A DNA stretch of 64,000 nucleotides. Origin: Strigamia acuminata. Its lineage: Eukaryota > Arthropoda > Chilopoda > Geophilomorpha > Linotaeniidae. The notes beneath the pieces are model-generated. The model ran no database searches. It had not been told where the DNA came from and was given only the letters and a program-made list of their open reading frames with translations. Of this stretch, positions 1-11,139 are shown piece by piece (position 1 is the stretch's first letter; each line of letters starts with the position of its first letter). The position numbers and the translations under genes were made by a program. The stretch covers positions 14,510,001 to 14,574,000 of the forward strand of contig OX442319.1 in the NCBI GenBank assembly GCA_949358305.1, read 5' to 3'.

Positions 1-3000
1 ACGTGTTTAAGTAGATAGAATGAGTGGTCCTTGCAGATTGAGATGTGTTGCACATGGGATATGCCAATTCATCTATGTACGGCAAACTGACAAAAACAAT
101 TTAAAAATTTATCAGAACTCATGTCATAACTCTGTAATGGTTGGAGCATTATCACGGGGGACGGGGAGCCCGACATTAGCAATTTTGGTCGACGAGATTT
201 ATAAATCTCTAGATTTAAATAATATTTGAAAAAATTAATTGATTTATTTAGGATTTGAAGATTTATTTCCAGATTCGGTCAAAATTTATGGTGTTTGGAA
301 ACAATTGTAGACTTTACCAATTAATTGAAACATGGTCATTATTGAGATGTATAATATGCAGATTGTAGAGTTACTACGGCAACAAGAATAAATCAATGTA
401 TACACTCTCACACAAATTACAAAGTTCGATTGGACCAACAAATTTAAAGATTTAAAGATTTAAAGATTTAAAAACTTTAGTAAAAATTAAAGATTTGTAA
501 TAATTTCATCTTAGCAATTTAAAGATTTATTACAGATATGTCAGGGATTTAGCTAACCATCAACGAGATTTATAGCAAAAGTCGACCCCCTCGATTATCA
601 CATACCTGCATGTCAATTTTTCATTCAGTTTTTGGCGTAAACATTTCTTTTTGCAAACGTGGTAATCCTTCTGCGACAAACATTTTCGTGTTGGAGTATT
701 AATGCGAGTAATCTACCATAATGCAATGAAATTGTACATTGAATTATTTGCAATTGTAATGCCGCAAGGGTATCTTATCACCTTGATCATATTGTAGTCT
801 ACGCCTATTAAGGAACTATTCACTGGCAATAGTCTCTTTGAAGTTAAATCCAAATCCTGTTCCTCTCTTGGGGTTGTGAAAACCTAAAACCAAAGAGCCA
901 TCAAATTACAATTATTACTGCACAATTGGGTTATTTTATTAATTTTAATATTTCTTATTTCTTGCTGACTCAATCAATTTTTTGGTTTATCTTTATTCTT
1001 TTATCTACTATATACTCTGGCACACTATAAGAGTGGCCTTTCTCCCATTGGCCTAGCCTCATTACTCTTAACTGTAGACTGTGTCATACCACCAGGAAAA
1101 GAAGTTTATTTTAAAAACTTTTTTGATTATTATAATAATTAAAATGATGTATTTTTATTTTTATTTTAGAATAAAATGTCGTTTCCATTCATAAAATTGA
1201 GTTTTATGCTGTTTATATTTCAATAATCATGTTTGTCCAGTTAGTTTATTGGTTGCTTTGTCGGGAAAGCAAACAACTTTTGAATTTTTTTTTTGATTAT
1301 AATGTCTGTCCATCAAGTGCAATTCTGGTGTTTGGGTCTATTTTTGGTATCACTACACCAGTAAAATGGTTCGGCCAATGGGAGAAAGGCCACTCTTATA
1401 GTGTGCCAGGGTATAGTTAGGTGACTTTCAAAAAGAAGGCAAAATGTAAGCAGGTTACTACAGCAAAAGTTGGACAACTCTTTTTTTTTATCTTGTGCTC
1501 TTTTACCACATAATTATGGTCGCATAATTTGAAATCGGGATTCTCATAAAAAACTGTTATCATTGTGAACATTCCGCTGTATGGTAAGTCATCTAGTGAA
1601 AAGAGAAAAAATACAAATACAATTAATATTAATTTACCATGCAAGATGCAAAATGCTAAAGACAAATTTTTGGAGATCGGTTCTGGATTGTGAATGGCAT
1701 GTAACTTAATTAACTACTCCGTATTTCTTTTTCAAATCAATTAACTTTCAAGTTCACACGTTATCCCATAATGTGCCTAAGGCTTCATTTTTGGGGAGAT
1801 AAGCTTAATACGTACCAATTAAGAATTGTGTGCATAATCCAAGAGTTGTATTCTTTTCCAGCTTTGTAGTCGCTTTGGAACTTGCACTGGGCTCACTCTA
1901 GAAAAGAATTGTTACGACAATCAACGACTAAATGCACAAAATGCGTGAGTTGTGCTGCTAACGTAGCTAGGTTTGACGCACATTGTTGACGCCTTAACAC
2001 TTTTCAGCACCCTGGGCTTAAAAGAAATCAGGCGCCCCTTGCCACTTGTCGTAATTAAAAAAAAACATTTTCAGATTTACAATTTCACAGGCCCGTTCCT
2101 AAGGGTATACTTGTCGGGCACGTGGATATTTTGGGCATGTCGGCGCCCCACTCCCACCCCCTCCAAAAGAAGTACTTGTATGGGTAAGCATTTTTGTGAA
2201 AAATAAATTTGAACCAAAAATTTTGGACCTAAAAATGCATTTTTGGAAAAAATGTCACCCAGGATGGCGCCCCCGGACCTGTGGCCCCCGTGTGTTTTAC
2301 ACACTATCAACAATGTGTAGAAACAGGCCTACAAGTTCAGGTTATATTTGAACACTCATGAAGACTCTTTGTAGGAAATGCCTGGCACCCTTCCCTGCCC
2401 AGAGCCCCTTTCTGCCCGGCGCACCTCTCTGCTCGGCGCCCCTGGGCTGCAGCCCAGTTAGCCCAATGGTAGAGGTAGCCGGGCCCTGCATGTGAACGAA
2501 ACAGAATAACTTAGTGCAACGCATACGCATCCATTAATGGCTTAACGCATTTAGAATAAAAGATTTGAGTTGGATAATTACTTCCATATTTCCAAAGTCT
2601 TCTGCTTGTGACATTTCCCACAGTGATTCCACCGTAACGTTATCCTCTTTGAGATCCAGCAGGCTAAACATGTCAATTGGACAATCACTTTGGCTCAAAT
2701 TATTTTTTTGGGCGTATTTCTTCTCCAATTTCATAACATCCTGATGGAGTGCACAAATTGTCATGTTTGGAAAGGTCACATTTGCTGCCTCTGAGATTTC
2801 AATGTTAACTTTGATGGGATATGTCAAGTAAGTGGTAAATTTGAAGTAAATCATGAAGACACACATGAAGAGACAGCTAACATTAAGAAGTTTTTCAAAT
2901 ATTCTTGCAATGTAGCTCTGACTACGAGTTGATCTCTCTTGCAGCAATGCAAGTCTCATATGTTTTGCCTTTTTCTTTAGGTGATTGTGTACTTTGAGTT

Positions 3001-5485
3001 GAATTTTTGTTTTGCTCTTTGAGCCGCCTCGAGATTTTCGATAGTGGATCATAAGTGTGATCAAATCCAAGAGTGAAAGTATTGACATTCCAAGGTAGAG
3101 ACCGATATTTCCACCAGCATCGGTGAGTAGACTCACAAATTCGTAAGAAAACCTTTCGATAATGGTAGAAATGAGAGTGTTAGTCGGTCCTAATTCGATT
3201 TTGAACAAAGGGGCATCATCTTGTATGGTGGATATTAATGGTTTGATGTCAAATTCCATTTGATTGCACATTCTCTTGCACGAGCAATTGCTTTCTAAGT
3301 TTAAGGTCATTACTTTTCCAAGTATTTGGCTGTACATTTTTTGGACTTCTTCTGACGTGTTGCAATAGTCGCCTGTTTTTTCTGTCATAAACGGCATTCT
3401 GTATTTTCAAAGAGGCAAAGTGACAACCCATAAAAAGACACATTGAAGCCATGCACAATGGAAATATCATACACTTACCGGCAAGGCTGTTTGCTGTAAA
3501 ATGTGTCGAGACATTTCTTGTAGCAGTTGTAGAAATCCTTCTTACTGATGCAAGGATTAGATGATGTGTTCAAAAATTTAAACTACGTTCATACAATAAT
3601 TTAGAAAATGAAAATTCAAAAGTTACAGACACACTTTTTTGTTTTGAAAAGTCGACCAAAAATTAGGGTGCGAACTTATGGCAAATAGGGGAATCCCATA
3701 AAATTAATTCAAGGATTCCCATGAAAATAAATTGGAAAATTATGAAAATAATAATTAAAAATGAAATTTAAGAATTTTTTGGAATAATCATCCTTTGGTC
3801 CTATGCATCATCGTCCAAAATTTTTTTGTTTTAAATTGACTGTTAAATTTGTTGCCTCCTAGCAATTGATAATACGGTGGAAAAATATAAAAAATAGGGG
3901 CAGTCACCTAGCTTTGCACCTTGGCGGCAGATAAGCTGGAGATGCTCCTGCTTTGCCCATTACTACTGTTGTAGTAGTAAATGTTAGTGATATTATTGGT
4001 ATATGAGAGCACCAGTGGGCCACATTAATGTGAATAAATATTTTTAAGATGGGTATAATACCTTATTTGCAAAGAATTTAGATCCTCCCAATTCATTTGT
4101 TCTGACAGGAGCTGCTTTCCGAAAGTCAACGGGACTAACATCCATGGACTAGAAATACACCAAGTTTTATTATGTTTGATAGTCTTGTCGCAATTCATTG
4201 CATTTACCAAAAGTGAGCCCGGCTTGCATAATTTTGGTTGATTGAACCACACTTTTAACTTGCCGTACAAATTTCGTCCTGTAACATTTTCTAATAAAAA
4301 ACAAAGAGCAGACAATAATTACTGCTTGTTAAACTATCACCATTTTGTTTGACAAGAATTTTTTTTAATAAACAGATTAAAAGGAGAAAACAAAGGCATA
4401 TAAACACCATTGATCAGAATATTCACATGCCTAATTTCCTTAATTTACATTTTCAATAGAATACTCCAGAAGATCCACCAAGAGAAGACAAGAGTGCTCT
4501 TGATCAGGGCTTAAAGTCGACAAAAATTGCAACTCGCATTCCAAAAAATCGATTTCTTACATAATTTTTCAATTGGTTTAAAAAATAATTGTAGTCTGCG
4601 GTGTTTGGTGTTTAAATTTAGCATCAAGAATTCAAGATACGAGCCGTCCGGACAGCTTTCAAGGGTTCACCTACTCGTAGATGCCAAATCACTATATTGT
4701 GAACGAGGACAGCCTCAAAGTGCATTTCTCATAAGTAACCTACACAGGTGCAATCCACAAATTTACACTTGATGAACAAAAAAACCCTTAACTCCACTGG
4801 AGTGCTCTAAATAAATAATAGTGATAATACTAAAGTGAAAACGAAGCGTTTGCCTTACCAACTGTAATGACGGAGCAAATTCCCCACACGGATAATTCAT
4901 TTTTGATTGTGACGTTTGGTTTATCGGTTGATTTCTGTGTGAAGCAAATGTTTCTAAATATTTAAAAGCAATTCAACTACCTACAAATTTGTTTTACCGA
5001 AATAAATTCAGTCTTGTTTAGTAAAGGAAAATCAATATCCCATAATGCCGTCAGGTTGAGACCTGGATACTTGAGTATCCCGTTTAAACTGTTGCTACAA
5101 AATATTGTGTCAGGTGTTATATTTAAAATATTGTTCCATGCGTGTAGTGTGTATTTGTTTTCAGTAGTGCATATCTTTTTGACTGGGTATGGCATCTCGA
5201 TCGCTTCAGCTAAGTGAGCGTCAGTAGCTATAGGTTTTGAGAAGTAATATAGAATTTTCTGGCCTGTTTGGTAGCAGCAGATTGTGAAGCAACACATTAA
5301 AAGTAGACTCCAGATAAGTTTGATCTTGGCAGGTTTGGTTGTATCAGTCAACGTTTGAAATTCTGGAAACGATTCCTCAAACAAGAAAAGATTTCGCATC
5401 TGTTTTTGCACCACTTTGCGTATTTTATACTTGACTGCAGCTCCATTTCTTCTCATTGCGAATTTCATATTGAAAAGAAAGAAAA
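1..5485 (-). CDS. Double-unit DEG/ENaC channel gene, copy A (3' end off window; unit 2 probably decayed)
   Basis: This is a DEG/ENaC (pickpocket/degenerin-type) sodium channel read on the minus strand. The first coding exon, 4981-5468, starts at the ATG at 5468; the longer frame to 5504 begins with GTG. It holds TM1 and a degenerin-type post-TM1 segment (YPVKKIC). Further unit 1 exons are 4208-4290, 4062-4148 and 3479-3582 (Cys-rich), with consistent phases and matching exons in copy B. Exon 2582-3398 (273 codons, open) encodes the end of the ectodomain, TM2 with GLYLGMS (G-x-S filter), a Lys-rich linker, then a new TM1 followed by FPNMTIC. Unit 2 exons are 1816-1897, 1507-1592, about 805-866, about 606-655 and 1-86, continuing off the left edge. 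Unit 2 carries an in-frame TAG (816-818), a donor reading GC, and no AG where copy B has an acceptor. One exon between 4320 and 4980 may be missing from this model. Family call is firm; functionality of unit 2 is doubtful. Confidence 0.8.
1015..1411. mobile_element. MITE with about 38-bp inverted ends, TA target site
   Basis: The ends are inverted copies starting CTCTGGCACACTATAAGAG (left, 1015 on) and CCCTGGCACACTATAAGAG (right, reverse complement ending at 1411). Both continue into TGGCCTTTCTCCCATTGGCC, and both are flanked by TA (1013-1014 and 1412-1413). The element is about 397 bp, has no coding capacity, and lies in an intron of the copy A channel gene between exons 805-866 and 1507-1592. 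TA flanks suggest a Tc1/mariner-type non-autonomous element. Confidence 0.75.
2100..2510. other. GC-rich unclassified insert inside a copy A intron
   Basis: This C-rich stretch stands out from the AT-rich intron around it, between exons 1816-1897 and 2582-3398. It includes several GGCGCCCC-type runs and a weak tRNA A-box-like string near 2458-2475. It has no counterpart in the same intron of copy B and no coding frame I recognise. A decayed transposable element is likely, but I cannot classify it. Confidence 0.35.
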
Positions 5486-5675
5486 CTGTGTGGTGTGTGC
5501 CCACAACTTTTAAACTATAAAAGGCACAAGGAACTTAATGTAAATAAGTTAGTTGAAGTTATTAGAGATAAATAAATATGATAATGTATTTTAAATAAAA
5601 GCTAAAAACTTACCTTTATTTGTGGTTCAGTATGCGTGATGGTTTGTAATGAGATAAAAGTTGAAATATTCATCG

Positions 5676-5684
5676 TTTTATATA
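5676..5684 (-). promoter_or_regulatory. Candidate TATA box of channel copy A
   Basis: TATATAAAA on the minus strand lies about 200 bp upstream of the first coding ATG (5468). A strong donor (AAAG followed by GTAAGT) at about 5613 and an acceptor at about 5486 fit a 5' untranslated exon downstream of this box. An ATG a few bases after the TATA would fall upstream of transcription start and is out of phase with the channel frame. Confidence 0.4.
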
Positions 5685-6536
5685 CACTTTGAAAAATGAA
5701 TATTACATGAGATATTTATTCTGTTTTTGTGCGTAATAACTAATAGTCATGAATTATGGCCAGTTTAACAAATTTCAGCGTGGGTTGTTTACAAGTAGTG
5801 GAATAATGATATGGAAATTATAGTGTGCACTTGGTGAAGATATATTTATTATTCAATGGAATTAAGTTTTCAAGTATTTGTTTCAACTTTATACTAGTAA
5901 ATGTATAATTTGGCATAAAGTGTGAAATATTTTGCAATGACTGTAATTACATAGCAACAAGTTTGGATATACAGTATTTGTTTCAAAATAGATGTAATGT
6001 ATCTACAATTTGTGTAACGAGAAATATTGTGAATGAATTATCTTTACATTCTTTACACTCAATTCTAATGCCACATTCTTTGATTCTTTTTACCTTGTGC
6101 AAACTGTCTAATCTTGGTTTTTGATTAAAATTACTTTTCAACGAAGATTTATTCAAGAAAATTTTGGGATTGATTTTAAGCCAGTTCAGACAGAAGCAAA
6201 TCATTGTAATTTGAAAAAATTATGCAAAACAGGAAATAAGAGGAATACCATACCATTAGCTAGTAGCTATGCTGCAGAAGAGACACGCTACCTTAATTGT
6301 ATAGAATCTCACAAGTCAGAGGTTATTTATATTATCGCATGTTTCAAACTCGATTTTATTGAATTTGAATGTGCAATGACAAGAATCGATAGGGCTTCTC
6401 ATTAATACTATTATATTGATTGTAACGTTGGAATTTGCGCAATTTCGTGCGAAAAGCACGATACCTGGTGGCAAATTAACGAATTTTAGAATTCTAAACT
6501 GTCCGATGAGTAACCAGAATTAAGGAAGCTTGAAAG
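5685..6536. other. Intergenic AT-rich sequence
   Basis: No gene model or domain could be supported here. The open frames (for example 6121-6405 plus) have no recognisable motif and AT-driven composition. The stretch ends at AAAG (6533-6536), the left target duplication of the LTR retrotransposon. Confidence 0.5.
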
Positions 6537-7159
6537 TGTGACCGGCTGCCCGATCAGTCCGTTCACTTACCTGCAACACACGGCGCTTCCACGGCTCTCG
6601 CGCACCTCGTGTGTTTCTCGCGCGCACCTGACGCGGTCCCCCGCGCCAGGTGGAGCTGATGGTCGTTGGCTCCGCCAATTGGGAACCGGAAGTGCCCTTC
6701 CGGAAGTGGTCGGCCCCGCAGAAGGCCCAGAGAGTTCTCTTGCAACCAGCGTGGCGAACGGTCGCTTCTACGATCGCTCTTCCACACTGGCAATCATGAC
6801 GAATCCGATTGGCGTGGCGACTCTGTCGCCCGCCGGGACTTGATAGTCCGTGTTCCCCGCGCCTGTCCTACGTTCTCCGTGAACGTAGCGACGACGCGGC
6901 CGAACAGTATTCAGACCACGCGTGTCATTCGGCCAATGGCCGCCGTGCCACGCGGTCTTGTTAGGGATGGCTGTTTCTCAGCCATCGCATTGGGAAATGC
7001 ACTGTAGAGACACCACATCATACCCCTAGACATAATAAAGCTTACCTTAAACTAAACTTGTGTCTCTTGTGTATTTCGGAAGTGTATTTTATCGTGTGTG
7101 TTGTGTCCAGCGTCCCGTGGCTCTCCCCCGACCACGTGGCGTCCGTCCAAACACTCACA
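6537..7159 (+). repeat. 5' LTR of the Ty3/gypsy-type element
   Basis: TG...CA-bounded 623-bp direct repeat, identical by eye to 16750-17372. It is clearly more GC-rich than the host DNA around it. AATAAA at 7034-7039 marks the likely polyadenylation signal and so the approximate R/U5 position. Short frames inside the LTR recur identically in the 3' copy and are not genes. Confidence 0.95.
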
Positions 7160-9459
7160 ATTGTGGGCCCGTCCAGGATTGTTGAACTCTCTCGCGAAAT
7201 TTTTTTTCTATTCACTGATTGTGTTATACACAGTATTGTTTAGAAAAAGAGCTTTTCTTTTCAACAGAGGGGGAAATTTCTTGAACATGGTTGTGATAGG
7301 GAATCAGCAGGCGAAAACGGCCGCAAATCGCTGATTTTGGACCCTAACTTGACAAAATTTGTGGCTGTGCATGTCCAGCTTGCCTGGGTAATGGCAAGCA
7401 GGGACTTACATTGGCCACACTGTCCAACGGTCTTCTATTCTTTTCTAGGTCAGCCTAAAAAACTGAGTGGTTGGGAGAGGAATAAAATTCCAAATCTTCT
7501 TATTATTTTCTATTTCTTGGTGCGTAGCCCAAGTAAAATAGTGGAACAGTCTGCAGCGGTTTGAACCCGATTCGAGGAGGAGGCGCGCTGGCGGCCACCA
7601 GCAAACCAAAATCCCACGGGGGAAAGACTGGCATAATCCAATTACCACGCTGCAATACCCAGTTCCATTATGGGCCGGGCGAGGAGTCGATGTGAACTGA
7701 GCTTTGGGTGACGCCAATTTTTTTGTACGGACTTTTAGTCGGCGTCAAACCAGGTTGCTATTACAAGGAAGTTGGCCTATGGAAACATTCACTTGCAATG
7801 AATGGGGTTTATTAAAAATTTGATCTTAATAGCAGCGAGGTGCTAGCAAGCATTAGGATAACTGGCAGAAAAGTTGCTGTGGCGATTTATCAGCTATGAA
7901 TCGTCCGTGGCTGCTCGAGGTGCTCGATACCAGGTTCACATGGATCATTATCCTACCCTGTCCCGTGTACTGGTCAGAAGCAGTTGCAAGTTGATATATA
8001 CAACCCAAGAACTGTGGAGATTGGGACCCGGATAGCGGGGCGAGCTGCCGGAGGTACGGGGATACCGATGGTGAAGTGCTCAAATGGTGCAGAGAGTTCG
8101 TTAGGGCGTAGGAACGATATCTGTGCGTTCAGGTGGCTACCAGCTTTGAAAAAAGACTGGGAATCCAGCCTGTAACTTTATTTTCCTGAATTATATTCAC
8201 CTTTTTGATTTCCAGGAGTTGTTTCAGTTTGTGCGAGGACTGTGCTTGAACCACAGTTTTAGGCAATCTTGACACTCTTGGGAGTTTATTATTTAAAACA
8301 TCTTTCTGTTTTTTCTCTTTCTCTTCAATTTTTTACTTCCCTATCTATGATTTTCATGGTTCTTTGGGACACCACACCTGACAGTAGGATGCATGGTCAC
8401 TTTAGGATTATTAGGTTTTCCTGACGGTATGATACATGTAATCCGCATGACCGGGCGGTATACAGCACCAAATGGAGGGTGATATGGCTTCGAGATGGCA
8501 GCTGAAGGGTGGGACCCAATAGCAACTAGGAACAGGAGGTGCATTGCCTTCCTCACTTTTTAAGTGCATCTAATTGTTCCACAAAAACAACCACTTCATT
8601 GGGATGTGCAGATATCCCAGTGTGGGCACGTTTCTGTCGAGAAGGCAGCCTCGTGCAAACTGAGGTGAAGGTTTCCGTAAAAGGTACGAGCGGGCGCAGT
8701 TGCGCTGATCTCTTGGGGCAGAAGGAGAGATTAACAACATCCCCGTGCACATCTGCAACTTCTGCTAAAGAAATGGTAATTTTTTGAGTGTATTTTTTCT
8801 TATATAAAAAACCACCCAGTATTTTATTTATTCCTTTTTTTTTTTTTCTATTTTTCTTGTCTTTCTTCCTTTGATTATCGTTGCTGTGCGACAAGAATCA
8901 ATTTTTGTGACTGCGCACTTGTGCGATTAACTTTTATTGTTGCTTGCGACGATAAAAAACTCTGTTTGAAAAGATTCGAAGTTCTATGGACACGATTTCG
9001 TGCTTTTATTGGCACAAAAGTCATGTTTTCATGGAATCAGACCATTTTGATCTGGTTCAGAACTTCTAGTTCCAAACAAAGGTCACTATTGCTTTTCGAA
9101 ATGTTGTTTTTTCTGCAGAAATGTGGAAATTTAGATATTTATTGGTCAAAATCTTTATTTTCTTCATAAAATTCCAAGATGGCGGCCCGAAAACAATAGA
9201 AAAACATGTGGAGATTACAGAATTTTCGAGTAAAACCGGAATTGAGATATTCTCAAAACTGTTGGGAATTCTGGGAAATTAATTCTGTGAATAAATTTCG
9301 ATTTTCTACCAATTGGAGACAAGGGGGGGGAGTGACATCACTAATCCCTCTCTCCAGAATGGCTACTTTAGCCCGAACTACTGCTCTCTTATTGGGTTTG
9401 AGTTAATCTCTCTCATCCATTTTGTTTGCTGCGGTCCTGCTCTTGGGCACATTCAGTCA
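7160..9459 (+). other. Long untranslated leader of the retrotransposon
   Basis: About 2.3 kb between the 5' LTR and the first in-frame ATG of gag. Small open frames (for example 8539-8787) have no motifs I recognise. A run of eight G inside AAGGGGGGGGAGTGACAT (about 9321-9338) closely copies the purine tract and LTR start at the 3' end. The gag frame is open upstream to 9313 but has no ATG there. Confidence 0.6.
7164..7181 (+). other. Candidate primer-binding site
   Basis: TGGGCCCGTCCAGGATTG starts 4 bp after the end of the 5' LTR. A TGG start is what a tRNA CCA end would pair with. In the register starting two bases earlier (7162) it resembles the tRNA-Pro primer sites of retroviruses (15 of 18 positions, from memory). 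The tRNA identity is unproven. Confidence 0.45.
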
Positions 9460-11124
9460 ATGCCATACACAAGGACAGGTAAGACCACGTGGAATTCACC
9501 AGCAAGTAGTCTTTCCACACAAGCAACCGAAGCAAACACGGCAAATTCAGACAATTCGCCTCTCGATTCTTCAGACGACGAAACAATCAACATGTCTCAC
9601 AACAAACAAAAGACGTTAGATCAGGCCATGCTTGAAACTACGTGCCACATTTTTGATTTGAAAGTTGAAGAAATGACGTCTTATGCGGTTTGGGAAACTA
9701 CTCTTTTAGATGTAGCCAACCATATTGTAGAAACGCAAGATAAAGCTGATGTTGCAATGCAACAATTAGATAGAACTCGTGCAGAATTAAACACAGCGCA
9801 AACAAAGATTGAGGAAATCAATGATCAACTCTTTCGCGCAAAGAATTCATTACGGGAAATGGATTCGGTTAAATTAACCAACAACAGTTTAATGAACCTA
9901 TTAGCTCAACAAAAAGCTGTTGTGGACGGAGTAGTAGCTGCGGGCCAAGCAAACGCGGCGGCCCGAGCTTTGCTACCAAATCCACCGGCGGTTGTCACCA
10001 CAGCAAATTCTGCTATAAATTCGACGACTGTCAGCGGTACTACACCATTGCTTACAACGGGTAATCCGTTACTTTTAGCATGGGGTGACAAATACACCCG
10101 CAAGACTGACCAACCCATGCCTCCGTCTAGACCTATGGACGAGGTAGAGTTGAGTAAGAGGGTGAAGTCGATTGGATTAGAAGCCTTTTCCGGCGACAAA
10201 ACAAAATCGAAGGCTTTCATGATTGATTTAAAACGGTCTCTAAGATTTGCAGAACCATATATCAACCAGGTACTAGCCGAACACTTGTTCAAGTTTTTCA
10301 GAGGCGACGCAGCCGCATGGTTCTCGTCTCATGAGAAAACTGACTGGGAAAGCTTCGAACACGAATTCATAATTCATTTTCGACCCAGCGACACGTTGCT
10401 ACTGGCAGAAATTGCCAAAATGCAGCAGCTGTCCCACGAGTCTGCCACTCAGGTGGTATTACGACTAGAAAAGCTGTATTCTCAGCTAATGAATCCGGTT
10501 CACGAGAGTCAACAGCTCCAAAAGGTGCTGTCGATCTTACGACCGGCCGCGAAAACCATGGCAATAACTGCATTAGATGCAGATAATTCCTGGGCGGCTC
10601 TGAAAAGAGCTTGTATTGCCACAGAAGCATCTACTTTGAACGTGGAAACTGTGGCAAATGCAGCAATAATCGAGGCACAAAAGACAGAATCTGTCGCACA
10701 AACCTCGAAACTTATTTCAAACTCTCAGCAAATGGTAGCAATATCAAATGCTGCTGGTGTTGAAAAAACAAAGTTTGTCCCTTATGGATTAAGAAATCCA
10801 AGCAATCGGACATTATTTCCAACACCAAAAAACGCTGCAAATTCAGCAACAAAAGGTGCTGAAAATACAGAAAAAGCACTAGTCCCGAGCAACAAACTTA
10901 AGGATTATGCAACTAGACCTCGCAATGGTGGTTGTTGGGGCTGTGGAGGTGGACACTTTGAGAAGGATTGCCCTCACAAAGTCGAAGCAGCCAAGGCAGC
11001 GATTGAATCCATGGCTTCCGCCCAACAGAGCCTCATGCAGGCCATGCTAGCTGCCAGTGAATTTGGCGCTTGGCCACCAATGACGGGAAACGAGGAGGAG
11101 CAGTCGCCAGAGACAACCGAGTAA
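9460..11124 (+). CDS. gag: Gag polyprotein (retrotransposon)
   Basis: Structural protein expected to form the virus-like particle and bind element RNA. I start it at the ATG at 9460, giving 554 residues; the open frame extends to 9313 but begins there with TTG. The central part has the character of a retrotransposon capsid (a segment around SFEHEFIIHF within an RT-proximal gag pattern), preceded by a coiled-coil-like stretch rich in Gln, Glu and Lys. A C-terminal CCHC zinc knuckle is clear: C492-x2-C495-x4-H500-x4-C505. The last codons overlap pol by a -1 frame and the stop TAA (11122-11124) lies in the loop of the frameshift stem. A good splice donor, CAG followed by GTAAG at 9479, lies just inside the frame. 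Family assignment is firm; the exact start is not. Confidence 0.85.
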   Translation: MPYTRTGKTTWNSPASSLSTQATEANTANSDNSPLDSSDDETINMSHNKQKTLDQAMLETTCHIFDLKVEEMTSYAVWETTLLDVANHIVETQDKADVAMQQLDRTRAELNTAQTKIEEINDQLFRAKNSLREMDSVKLTNNSLMNLLAQQKAVVDGVVAAGQANAAARALLPNPPAVVTTANSAINSTTVSGTTPLLTTGNPLLLAWGDKYTRKTDQPMPPSRPMDEVELSKRVKSIGLEAFSGDKTKSKAFMIDLKRSLRFAEPYINQVLAEHLFKFFRGDAAAWFSSHEKTDWESFEHEFIIHFRPSDTLLLAEIAKMQQLSHESATQVVLRLEKLYSQLMNPVHESQQLQKVLSILRPAAKTMAITALDADNSWAALKRACIATEASTLNVETVANAAIIEAQKTESVAQTSKLISNSQQMVAISNAAGVEKTKFVPYGLRNPSNRTLFPTPKNAANSATKGAENTEKALVPSNKLKDYATRPRNGGCWGCGGGHFEKDCPHKVEAAKAAIESMASAQQSLMQAMLAASEFGAWPPMTGNEEEQSPETTE

Positions 11125-11139
11125 CTGACGACTGCGCTC
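11085..11139 (+). promoter_or_regulatory. -1 ribosomal frameshift element (slippery heptamer and stem)
   Basis: The heptamer GGGAAAC (11085-11091) lies in gag phase as G GGA AAC, the canonical X XXY YYZ form also used by some lentiviruses. After a 6-nt spacer, GAGCAGTCG (11098-11106) can pair with CGACTGC plus CTC (11129-11139, one bulged G) to make a 9-bp stem. The loop contains the gag stop. Pol has no ATG near its start, which fits frameshifting rather than internal initiation. Confidence 0.8.

Noticed and set aside
2455-2515. tRNA gene on the plus strand
   Set aside because: An A-box-like TAGCCCAATGG is present but no cloverleaf or good B box could be built.
4530-4772. Additional copy A exon (around 4675-4740, minus)
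   Set aside because: Acceptor and donor-like sites exist, but each phase gives a stop or no similarity to copy B; left unassigned.
5469-5504. Earlier start of channel copy A
   Set aside because: That frame starts with GTG and crosses a likely splice acceptor at about 5486; ATG 5468 is preferred.
6538-7007. Frames of 76-113 codons inside the LTRs
   Set aside because: They recur identically in both LTRs on both strands and reflect GC-rich LTR sequence, not genes.
9313-9459. Upstream extension of gag with a hydrophobic stretch
   Set aside because: The frame begins with TTG, not ATG; the first ATG is at 9460. The hydrophobic residues are probably untranslated leader.
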